Source: Candidatus Kerfeldbacteria bacterium (GTDB lineage Bacteria > Patescibacteriota > Patescibacteriia > SBBC01). From it: a DNA stretch of 6,086 nucleotides. The notes beneath the pieces are model-generated. The model was not told the origin of the DNA. It saw only the letters and a list, made by a program, of their open reading frames with translations, and ran no database searches. Made by a program: the position numbers and the translations under genes. Shown piece by piece: positions 1 to 5,387 of this stretch (position 1 is its first letter; each line of letters starts with the position of its first letter). Location of the stretch: positions 1-6,086 of the forward strand of contig CAINXF010000036.1 of assembly GCA_903854795.1 (NCBI GenBank), given 5' to 3'.

Positions 1-58
1 AGAAAAGCCCGCGTTCGCCCGTCCCCTCCGGGGACAAAGGGAGAAAACTCGCCTACGA

Positions 59-96
59 AGCGAAAATCGGGTGGGCTACGGCGGCCGATTTTCGCT
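59..96 (-). terminator. Stem-loop after the tRNA-Met gene, possible terminator
   Basis: A perfect 12-bp inverted repeat (59-70 with 85-96) encloses a 14-nt loop. It begins 12 nt beyond the CCA end of the tRNA-Met on that gene's strand, so it is well placed to end the tRNA transcript or to guide 3' trimming. Against a classical intrinsic terminator, the stem is AT-rich in its centre, and the next T run on the minus strand (complement of 45-48, four Ts) is 10 nt away. A second small hairpin (21-26 with 30-35, six G/C-rich pairs, 3-nt loop) lies further downstream. I see no gene in 1-107. Confidence 0.35.
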
Positions 97-107
97 CATT
101 TCCGAAT

Positions 108-184
108 TGGTACCGGGGGGCGGGATCGAACCGCCGACCTCGGGCTTATGAGTCCCGCGCTCTAACCAACTGAGCTACCCCGGC
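108..184 (-). tRNA. tRNA-Met (CAU anticodon), elongator type
   Basis: On the minus strand the sequence folds into a complete 77-nt cloverleaf with an encoded CCA end (108-110). The 7-bp acceptor stem opens with a G1-U72 wobble pair. The D loop carries the normal GG, the anticodon loop CTCATAA gives CAU (148-150), and the T arm has a 5-bp stem with the standard TTCGATC loop. The anticodon stem ends in an A31-G39 mismatch next to the loop. It lacks the initiator features of its neighbour (no C1-A72 mismatch), so it should insert Met at internal AUG codons. A CAU tRNA can also be the Ile2 species, whose C34 is converted to lysidine by TilS to read AUA. The sequence alone does not fully exclude that, but the overall form is closer to elongator Met. 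Confidence 0.93.
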
Positions 185-193
185 ACGTATTAA

Positions 194-202
194 ATTCTAC
201 CA
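194..202 (-). promoter_or_regulatory. Extended -10 promoter candidate for tRNA-Met
   Basis: On the minus strand the element TGGTAGAAT (TGn plus a TAGAAT -10 box, 194-202) lies 9 nt before the first base of the tRNA-Met. Initiation about 6-7 nt past the -10 would leave a leader of only a few nucleotides. No good -35 match is visible at 16-18 bp, which fits an extended -10 promoter. The alternative is co-transcription from the tRNA-fMet gene upstream, only 52 nt away. Confidence 0.35.
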
Positions 203-236
203 CAACGCACCACTCTTATTACAGCGTGGCGGGCTC

Positions 237-311
237 TGGTTGCGGGAGGGGGATTTGCACCCCCGACCTCCGGATTATGAGCCCGGCGAGCTGCTACTGC
301 TCTATCCCGCG
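237..311 (-). tRNA. Initiator tRNA-fMet (CAU) with atypical D and T loops
   Basis: This 75-nt cloverleaf on the minus strand has an encoded CCA end (237-239) and anticodon CAU (277-279). It carries the bacterial initiator hallmarks: an unpaired C1-A72 at the top of the acceptor stem, which prevents use in elongation and permits formylation; an A11-U24 pair in the D stem; and three consecutive G residues at the bottom of the anticodon stem, although the third pairs as G31-U39 rather than G-C. Two loops are unusual. The T loop reads TGCAAAT (253-259), with G in place of the near-universal U55. The D loop is only 7 nt (AGTAGCA) and lacks the GG doublet that normally docks on the T loop. All stems are otherwise perfectly paired, so this looks like a functional gene rather than a decayed copy. 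Confidence 0.95.
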
Positions 312-316
312 GAAGG

Positions 317-345
317 AGTATAGACGAAAGCGCGTTTTTACGCAA
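317..345 (-). promoter_or_regulatory. Promoter of tRNA-fMet
   Basis: On the minus strand a -35-like TTGCGT (340-345) is followed after exactly 17 nt by TATACT (317-322), a 5/6 match to the sigma70 -10 box. The -10 ends 5 nt before the first mature base of tRNA-fMet (311), so the predicted start site coincides with the tRNA 5' end. The element fills the gap between the stop codon of the hypothetical gene (350-352) and the tRNA. A weak 4-bp hairpin (332-335 with 340-343) overlaps it and is too short to call a terminator. Confidence 0.5.
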
Positions 346-349
346 GTAT

Positions 350-1123
350 CTACTCCTGGACCGGAGGTGCTTCCCATGTGTTCACCTTGTGATTGATCGT
401 TGCTGATCGGCGCATGCGTTCGCGTGTCTCGGTCTGTTGCTCAGGTGTCATCAAGGCAGCCTCAGCTTCGGACAGTTCACGATCGATGACGACTTCGCGC
501 ATCTCGAGTCCTTTCATGTTGCCGAGCGGTGAGGTGATTTCCGCATCGCTGGGAATCGTGCCGTTACCGATCGGGCGTCGCGCTTCCCATGATTTTCCTT
601 TTTCAGGCCCGGCAACGTGTTTTCCAGTTTCGACGTAGTAGCCCTCAGCATCATGGAATGTTCGACGCATGACCATCACTTTTTCACCGATTAATTTCAC
701 TTCAAACGTGGCGCGTCCTTGTTCGTCGGTTTCTCTTGAGACGCCGGCTCTGGTTACGAGTTCATCTTGACTATGCTCGGCTGGGATCTCCGATTCATAA
801 TGGATTACCGGTTTTGCCCATGAGTCGCCGGTTTTCGGCTGGTTTTCGGTGTTACCGCCTTGGACCATATAACCCCAGTCGTTTGTTTGCGTGTTCTCGA
901 TAGAACCATTGATGCCGAATTTCGACGCATCAACATGTTCGTTCATGCCGCCGTGGCCTTTCACCCATTTCTTTCCCGCGTTCGGTCCTTCTTGAATCGA
1001 TCCTTTTCCGGTCCAGGATCCATCACTGTAAAAGACGCGGGTCTCGTGTCCGATTTCACCATTTTCGGAAATGGGAATTTCTTTTTTTCCGGTTTCGATT
1101 CGCTCTCGGCTTTCTGGGTTCAT
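350..1123 (-). CDS. Hypothetical protein, 257 aa, with an internal repeat
   Basis: I do not recognise this protein. It has no signal peptide, no membrane segment and no catalytic motif I can name, so it is predicted to be cytoplasmic and soluble. It is hydrophilic and rich in Gly, Glu, Lys and Trp. Two segments resemble each other: residues 31-53 (F-x3-G-x-W ... G-K ... E-G-P-x2-G-K-K-W) and 156-179 (F-x4-G-x-Y ... G-K ... A-G-P-x2-G-K-S-W). This suggests a duplicated small beta-rich unit. The tail (about 215-245) is a charged, probably helical stretch rich in Glu, Arg and Gln. The start is supported by a Shine-Dalgarno-like GAAAGG 7 nt upstream of the ATG. The gene lies between tRNA-Leu and tRNA-fMet on the same strand. 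Two sampled 60-bp stretches are about 45% G+C and a third is 55%, against roughly 65% or more in a parA sample, which could mean later acquisition or weak selection. Its length and uninterrupted frame favour a real gene; its function is unknown. Confidence 0.8.
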   Translation of the reverse strand: MNPESRERIETGKKEIPISENGEIGHETRVFYSDGSWTGKGSIQEGPNAGKKWVKGHGGMNEHVDASKFGINGSIENTQTNDWGYMVQGGNTENQPKTGDSWAKPVIHYESEIPAEHSQDELVTRAGVSRETDEQGRATFEVKLIGEKVMVMRRTFHDAEGYYVETGKHVAGPEKGKSWEARRPIGNGTIPSDAEITSPLGNMKGLEMREVVIDRELSEAEAALMTPEQQTETRERMRRSATINHKVNTWEAPPVQE

Positions 1124-1130
1124 ATATCAA

Positions 1131-1136
1131 CCTTTC
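1131..1136 (-). promoter_or_regulatory. Ribosome binding site of the 257-aa protein
   Basis: GAAAGG on the minus strand lies 7 nt before the ATG at 1121-1123 and decides the start. It is the only good Shine-Dalgarno-type site in front of a start codon in this window. Confidence 0.6.
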
Positions 1137-1216
1137 ATTAGATGATATCGGAATACGTTGTTATGGTGCTGGAGAAGGCCTGCCTGATGGTAGACAGGGA
1201 GTCGCCCGGCGCAGTG

Positions 1217-1260
1217 GGGTTCGGCTATGCCGGAAACCCTGACAAGGTCGCGCGAGACCT
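1217..1260 (-). other. Two adjacent stem-loops downstream of tRNA-Leu
   Basis: The gap between tRNA-Leu and the 257-aa gene (1124-1267) holds two inverted repeats. Positions 1245-1249 pair with 1256-1260 (5 bp, 6-nt loop). Positions 1217-1221 and 1222-1225 pair with 1235-1239 and 1229-1232 (9 bp in all, 3-nt loop, 2-nt bulge at 1233-1234). In a minus-strand transcript they would lie in the tRNA-Leu trailer, or in a long leader of the protein gene. Neither is followed by a T run, so they are not good intrinsic terminators. A processing signal, an attenuating leader or chance structure are all possible. I do not recognise a known RNA family here. Confidence 0.35.
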
Positions 1261-1267
1261 GCACAAG

Positions 1268-1354
1268 TGGTACCGCCGGTCGGAGTCGAACCGACACGGG
1301 GTTGCCCCCACGCGATTTTGAGTCGCGCGCGTATACCAGTTCCGCCACGGCGGC
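1268..1354 (-). tRNA. tRNA-Leu (CAA anticodon)
   Basis: This is a complete 87-nt class II tRNA on the minus strand with an encoded CCA end (1268-1270). The anticodon loop CTCAAAA is closed by a perfect 5-bp stem and gives anticodon CAA (1318-1320), which reads UUG. The long variable arm (a GGGG/CCCC stem around a short loop) is the class II feature shared by Leu, Ser and bacterial Tyr. The A-rich loop and the discriminator A73 fit Leu. The acceptor stem has seven pairs with a G1-U72 wobble at the top, and the T loop is standard. It points away from parA and is the first gene of the minus-strand group. Confidence 0.96.
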
Positions 1355-1371
1355 GCCATTTGCGCAGGTCT

Positions 1372-1399
1372 TTTTTAAAGGTGTGGGGCATTGTGTCAC
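1372..1399 (-). promoter_or_regulatory. Candidate promoter of tRNA-Leu
   Basis: On the minus strand GTGACA (1394-1399, 5/6 match to the -35 consensus) is followed after 16 nt by TAAAAA (1372-1377), inside a run of A residues. The -10 ends 17 nt before the mature tRNA 5' end, giving a leader of about 10 nt. The A-rich tract makes the exact hexamer ambiguous: TTTAAA at 1374-1379 is an alternative with a shorter, 14-nt spacer. Confidence 0.35.
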
Positions 1400-1435
1400 C
1401 ACTCCGGCTCGATGCAGCGAGAGAATGTACCATCC

Positions 1436-1464
1436 TCGCCATTTACCGTCAAATTCAGTATACT
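1436..1464 (+). promoter_or_regulatory. Promoter of the parAB operon
   Basis: TCGCCA (1436-1441, 4/6 match to the -35 consensus) and TATACT (1459-1464, 5/6 match to -10) are separated by an ideal 17 bp. Transcription would start near 1471, leaving only about 8 nt before the parA ATG at 1479. There is no room for a Shine-Dalgarno site, so the parA message may be translated as an almost leaderless mRNA. The -10 lies within the perfect 8-bp palindrome AGTATACT (1457-1464), so the same box could be read in either direction, although no matching -35 is visible for the minus strand. Confidence 0.5.
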
Positions 1465-1478
1465 AAAGATCGAAACAC

Positions 1479-2252
1479 ATGGCACGCGTCATATCTATTG
1501 TGAACCAAAAGGGCGGAGTCGGGAAGACCACGACGGCGATCAACGTCGGCGTGGCGCTCGGTAGCATCGGCGCGCGCGTACTCATCGTCGACCTTGATCC
1601 GCAGGCCAACGCCACGAGCGGTCTCGGGATCAATTATCGTGAGGTGCCGCACGGCGTGTACGAGGCGATCAGCGGGCAGGTCAGGACTGTCGATGCGATC
1701 CGTGACAGTGGCCGTCCAGGGCTGCACGTGTTACCCTCGACGCCGAATCTCGCCGGCGCAAACGTCGAGCTCGTGACGGTTGACCGCCGCGAGTTCAGGC
1801 TCGCCGACGCGCTCGCGCAGGTCGCCGACCGTTACGATTACCTGCTCGTCGACTGTCCGCCGAGCCTCGGTCTCCTGACCGTGAACGCGCTCACCGCGGC
1901 TGACGAGGTTCTGATCCCGGTGCAGTGCGAGTACTATTCGCTCGAAGGGTTAGGACAGCTTCTCGAGACGATCGACCTCGTGCGGAACAATCTGCGTTCC
2001 GAGCTGAGCGTCCTCGGCGTCGTGCTCACGATGTTCGATGCCGACAGCGAGCTCGCGACGAGCGTGTTCAACGAGATCTATCAGCACTTCCCACACCACA
2101 TCTTCCGCTCGGTTGTGCCGCGCAACGTGAAGCTCGCGGAGGCGCCGAGCTTCGGCCGCACCATCTTCGAACACAGCAAGGACTCGAGCGGCGCGAAGGC
2201 ATACCACCGCCTCGCTCGGGAGATTCACCACCATAACAACCACAAGTCATGA
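1479..2252 (+). CDS. parA: Chromosome partitioning ATPase ParA (Soj family)
   Basis: This MinD/ParA-family ATPase dimerises on nucleoid DNA when bound to ATP and is released when ParB stimulates hydrolysis. The resulting gradient pulls ParB-bound origins apart. The 257-aa sequence has all expected motifs: the deviant Walker A KGGVGKTTT at 11-19 with signature Lys11 and catalytic Lys16, switch I with Asp40 in VDLDPQ (37-42), Walker B LLVDCPPS (122-129), and the conserved VPRNVKLAEAPSFG block (213-226) near the C-terminus. There is no N-terminal helix-turn-helix extension, as is usual for chromosomal Soj rather than P1-type plasmid ParA. The product ends in a His/Asn-rich tail. The start follows a -10 box directly, and no Shine-Dalgarno site is present beyond a weak AAAGA at 1465-1469. 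The last codon and stop overlap parB by 4 bp (ATGA), which implies translational coupling and a fixed ParA/ParB ratio. Confidence 0.97.
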   Translation: MARVISIVNQKGGVGKTTTAINVGVALGSIGARVLIVDLDPQANATSGLGINYREVPHGVYEAISGQVRTVDAIRDSGRPGLHVLPSTPNLAGANVELVTVDRREFRLADALAQVADRYDYLLVDCPPSLGLLTVNALTAADEVLIPVQCEYYSLEGLGQLLETIDLVRNNLRSELSVLGVVLTMFDADSELATSVFNEIYQHFPHHIFRSVVPRNVKLAEAPSFGRTIFEHSKDSSGAKAYHRLAREIHHHNNHKS

Positions 2253-3109
2253 ACGACGTACTTGGCAGAGGATTGAGCTCGCTCATCCCGAACGTAGCGC
2301 AGCAGAAGAAGTGGGCGCCGATCATCAAACAGGAAGAGGACGAACGGCAGCGTATCCTCCAGGTGCCGACCACCTCGATCGAGGTCAACCCGAACCAGCC
2401 ACGCAAGGCGATCGATCACGCCGCGCTCGAGGAGCTCATCAATTCGATCCGTGAGCACGGCATACTCCAGCCGCTCGTCGTGTTGAGGAAGGGGACCGGC
2501 TACCAACTGATCGCGGGCGAGCGACGGTTCCGTTCGTCGCAGATCATCGGCCTGCCGACCGTTCCCGTCATCGTGCGCGACGCGACTGTCCAAGAGCAGC
2601 TCGAGCTGGCGATCGTCGAGAACGTCCAACGGAAGGACCTCAATCCGATGGAGCGTGCGTTCGCGTTCAAGAAGCTGATCGACGACTTCGGTCTGACGCA
2701 GGACCAGGTCGCAAAGCGGGTCGGCAAGTCGCGCGTCACGGTCGCGAACGCCCTCCGACTCATGGATCTTCCTGAGGAGGTGCGAAAGGCGATCGCCGAC
2801 GAGAAGATCTCGGAGGGACACGCGAAGGTCATCGCAGGCGCCCCGACCGCGAAGGAGCAACTCCGTCTATTGAAGGAAATCCTAGAAAATAACCTTAGCG
2901 TCCGTGCTGGTGAGCACCTCGCCCGGGGCAACCGTGGTGCTAGGAACCGGCCGGCCGACCCTGACCTCATCGCGATCGAGGAAGACCTCCGTGACCTGTT
3001 CGGCACGCGCGTACGGATTGACAAGCGTGGGAAGGTTGGTACGATTACCATCGAATATTATTCAGACGAAGAGTTCCGCACGATCGTGCAGCGTCTTCGT
3101 CGATCCTAA
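2249..3109 (+). CDS. parB: Chromosome partitioning protein ParB (Spo0J family)
   Basis: ParB is a DNA-binding CTPase clamp that loads at parS sites near the origin, spreads along DNA, activates ParA and helps load SMC. The 286-aa protein shows the full family layout. The N-terminal GRGLSSLIP (6-14), preceded by a short leader, is the ParA-stimulating peptide. The ParB/Srx domain spans about 36-130 with the CTP-binding GERRFRSS (90-97, canonical GERRxR) and ENVQRKDLNP (124-133). A helix-turn-helix domain covers about 147-175 and reads parS. A C-terminal dimerisation segment (about 255-285) has the KRG-K-x-TI-I-Y pattern. Length is normal for a chromosomal ParB. The ATG overlaps the parA stop, and no Shine-Dalgarno site precedes it, so translation probably depends on ribosomes finishing parA. 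I found no parS site in the window, so the cluster that ParB binds must lie elsewhere. Confidence 0.97.
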   Translation: MNDVLGRGLSSLIPNVAQQKKWAPIIKQEEDERQRILQVPTTSIEVNPNQPRKAIDHAALEELINSIREHGILQPLVVLRKGTGYQLIAGERRFRSSQIIGLPTVPVIVRDATVQEQLELAIVENVQRKDLNPMERAFAFKKLIDDFGLTQDQVAKRVGKSRVTVANALRLMDLPEEVRKAIADEKISEGHAKVIAGAPTAKEQLRLLKEILENNLSVRAGEHLARGNRGARNRPADPDLIAIEEDLRDLFGTRVRIDKRGKVGTITIEYYSDEEFRTIVQRLRRS

Positions 3110-3124
3110 TAACAACACACATAT

Positions 3125-5386
3125 ATGGCACTGCCCATCATCCGTCAGAAGAGGAACCTACCGTTCATGCTACAGGGGATCACGAAGGTGCTCTTAGGTA
3201 TCACCGTGTTCCTGCTTCCGCTGTTCTTCATGCCGGGCCTCGGTGACAACGTGGAGTTACCAAAGGCGGCGATCCTCCTGGTCCTGACGTTCGCGGCCGC
3301 GGCAGTCTGGACACTGTCATGGATAACGGCCGGTGAGATCCGCTGGCGTCCGATCCCCGGGTTTTGGTTCGTCGCGGGATTCCTGGCGGTGGCGGTCCTG
3401 TCGACCATTTTTTCAGTGCATCGATTCACGTCGATCGAAGGAGCAACTGGCTACGTACACCATACGTTACCGGTGATCGTGGCGCTCGCCGTGTTCATGG
3501 TGCTGCTCACGCAGGTACTCGACCGTGAGCGCGACCTCGAGCCGTTCATCGGCGCGCTGTTTACGTCGTTCGGCGTCGCCGGACTCCTTGGATTGCTTCA
3601 GGTATCAGGATTGTCGCCGTTCCGCATGGCCGAACTTTCTTCGCCGACGTTCCTCGTCAGCGGCAATTCGGTCGCGACGCTCGCGATCCTCATGGGAACG
3701 ATGCTTCCGTTCGGCATCATGCAGCTCAGGATGCTCAAGAGCCGTATCTGGAACTACCTCGTCTACGCCTCGCTGGTGGTCGCGACGTTGATGCTCCTTG
3801 CTATGGATGCGCTCGCCGGGTGGGTCACAGTGCTCGTCGGCGTGATTGTGACGGTGGCGTTCGTGAGCACGAAGAAGTTTACGAAGACCGAGCTCGTCCT
3901 CTGTACTGCATCGCTCGTCATAGCGATCGTCGGATTACTGCTTCCGACCTCAGGGATCGTGAAGACCCAGGTGAGCCAGGACCTTCGCCTCGACGGCTCG
4001 TCATCGTGGTCAATCACGTCCGCCACGCTGAAGCACGCGCCGATTATCGGCACCGGCCTCGGCACCTTCTACTATGATTTTGTCAGGTACCAACCCGCGT
4101 CGTTGAGCAACACGGCCGTGGGTGCGTACCGCTTCGTGAAGGCTTCTGATGAAGCACTACAGCTATTGACGACCACCGGCATCCTCGGTGCCGTCGCGGC
4201 GCTCGGACTCATTGTGTATCTTCTTTACGCGCTGGTCACCGGCGAGCAGCTCGGACGCTCGAAGCGCAGCGATTGGCCGATCGTCGCATCGCTCGTGGGT
4301 GCGTGGAGCGGGCTCACCGCGGCACTCTTTTTCGTGCCGTCGACCATGGTGTCGTTCTCGATGTTCTGGATCATGGCGGGCTTGATAGTGCTCGTGTTGC
4401 AGAAGAACAAGGGCTACGCGGTCTTAAAGAGATCGCCTGCCAAGATCGGCGCCTCGATCACGTTCGTGATGATGGTCGTCGTGTTCGCGGGAGTGATCGT
4501 GTGGACCACGCGGATCATGCTCGCCGACCGCGAGCTCGTGCGCGTGAACGCCGCGGTCAACAAAGTCGAGGACTTGAGCACGGTATCGACGATGATCGAT
4601 CGCGCGATCCGTCTCAACCCTTCGTCATTACCCTACGTGCTTCTGGCACAAAGTGATCTCGTCAAGGCGCAGCTCCTTGCGCAGCAGCAGACCGATGCCG
4701 CTGGTGTACGAGCGTACCTCGCGAAGACGATCGCTGATGCCGAGAAGGCGGTCAGCCTCGATACGAACAACCCCGCGATACTCGAGTCCGTTGCCGCGCT
4801 CTACAAGAACTACAGCAACATCACCGGCGGTGGCGACGAGATGGTGCTCTCGACCTATGAGCGTGCCGTCGCGATCGAGCCGAACAGTGCGTCGCTGCAG
4901 CTGAACATGGGTGAGGCGTACTACCTGGTCGCGTCGACGCTCTCATCGCAGACCACGCCCGATACGGCAACGATCGATGCCGATATCACGAAGGCACGCA
5001 CTGCGCTCAACACGACCCTCACGCTCAATCCGGGGAACATCGATGCGCGCTACGGATTGATACTGGTCGATGAGCTCGCCGGCAAGAAGGATGATGCCTT
5101 TACCGCGCTCCAGCAGCTCGTGAAGAACAACTCGAACTCCGGGCCGTTGTGGTACGCGCTTGGCATGCGGTACCTCGATCGGAAGGATACCGACAAGGCG
5201 AAGACCTCGTTCACCAACGCAATAAGCCTCCAGCCGTCGCTGACCGACGCGCACTGGCAGCTCGGACTCTTGGCGGAGACCGCGAAGGATTATGTTACCG
5301 CGAAAGCGCAGTTCGAGTTCGTCAAGCAACTCGACCCGACGAACACGCAGGTCCAGGCGAAACTCGACGGCCTCCCGAAGTCGTAG
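3125..5386 (+). CDS. O-antigen ligase-like (Wzy_C) membrane protein with C-terminal TPRs
   Basis: This 753-aa polytopic protein has about 13 predicted membrane segments (roughly 19-38, 45-67, 77-97, 114-131, 141-161, 180-200, 209-228, 229-247, 256-276, 347-371, 384-404, 409-426, 443-462). Positive charges (RQKR, DRER, LRMLKSR, STKK, GRSKR, QKNK) fall consistently in the alternate loops, which puts the N-terminus inside and the C-terminus outside. The large outer loop 277-346 holds a Wzy_C-type motif, SW-x8-KHAPIIGTGLGTF (294-315), followed by a helix with the ALQLLTTTGILG pattern (344-355). In known ligases and polymerases of this family that loop handles lipid-linked glycans. Residues about 484-745 form five or six TPR-like helical pairs with NPSS, EPNS, NPGN, QPSL and DPTN turns, a likely outside docking surface. 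The likely role is surface glycan or glycoprotein transfer; the substrate is unknown. The ATG has no Shine-Dalgarno site. Met15 (3167) has GAGG 12 nt upstream and is an alternative start. It follows parB by 15 bp. Confidence 0.88.
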   Translation: MALPIIRQKRNLPFMLQGITKVLLGITVFLLPLFFMPGLGDNVELPKAAILLVLTFAAAAVWTLSWITAGEIRWRPIPGFWFVAGFLAVAVLSTIFSVHRFTSIEGATGYVHHTLPVIVALAVFMVLLTQVLDRERDLEPFIGALFTSFGVAGLLGLLQVSGLSPFRMAELSSPTFLVSGNSVATLAILMGTMLPFGIMQLRMLKSRIWNYLVYASLVVATLMLLAMDALAGWVTVLVGVIVTVAFVSTKKFTKTELVLCTASLVIAIVGLLLPTSGIVKTQVSQDLRLDGSSSWSITSATLKHAPIIGTGLGTFYYDFVRYQPASLSNTAVGAYRFVKASDEALQLLTTTGILGAVAALGLIVYLLYALVTGEQLGRSKRSDWPIVASLVGAWSGLTAALFFVPSTMVSFSMFWIMAGLIVLVLQKNKGYAVLKRSPAKIGASITFVMMVVVFAGVIVWTTRIMLADRELVRVNAAVNKVEDLSTVSTMIDRAIRLNPSSLPYVLLAQSDLVKAQLLAQQQTDAAGVRAYLAKTIADAEKAVSLDTNNPAILESVAALYKNYSNITGGGDEMVLSTYERAVAIEPNSASLQLNMGEAYYLVASTLSSQTTPDTATIDADITKARTALNTTLTLNPGNIDARYGLILVDELAGKKDDAFTALQQLVKNNSNSGPLWYALGMRYLDRKDTDKAKTSFTNAISLQPSLTDAHWQLGLLAETAKDYVTAKAQFEFVKQLDPTNTQVQAKLDGLPKS

Positions 5387-5387
5387 G

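Noticed and set aside
332..343. Terminator of the 257-aa gene
   Set aside because: The stem is only four base pairs with no T run after it, and it overlaps a better-supported promoter.
108..1354. Genomic island integrated at a tRNA gene
   Set aside because: No direct repeat of a tRNA 3' end, no integrase and no second att-like copy were found. Similar tRNA ends are explained by ordinary tRNA conservation.
1465..1490. Possible parS site upstream of parA
   Set aside because: Only the half-site GAAACA (1472-1477) matches the parS consensus. The other arm is absent, and no full 16-bp palindrome was seen by eye anywhere in the window.
1161..1503. Short open frames across the tRNA-Leu locus on both strands
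   Set aside because: They translate through the tRNA gene and its promoter, show no ribosome binding site and no recognisable protein features.
2225..3051. Long minus-strand open frames opposite parB
   Set aside because: They are shadows of the codon bias of parB in GC-rich DNA and resemble no protein family.
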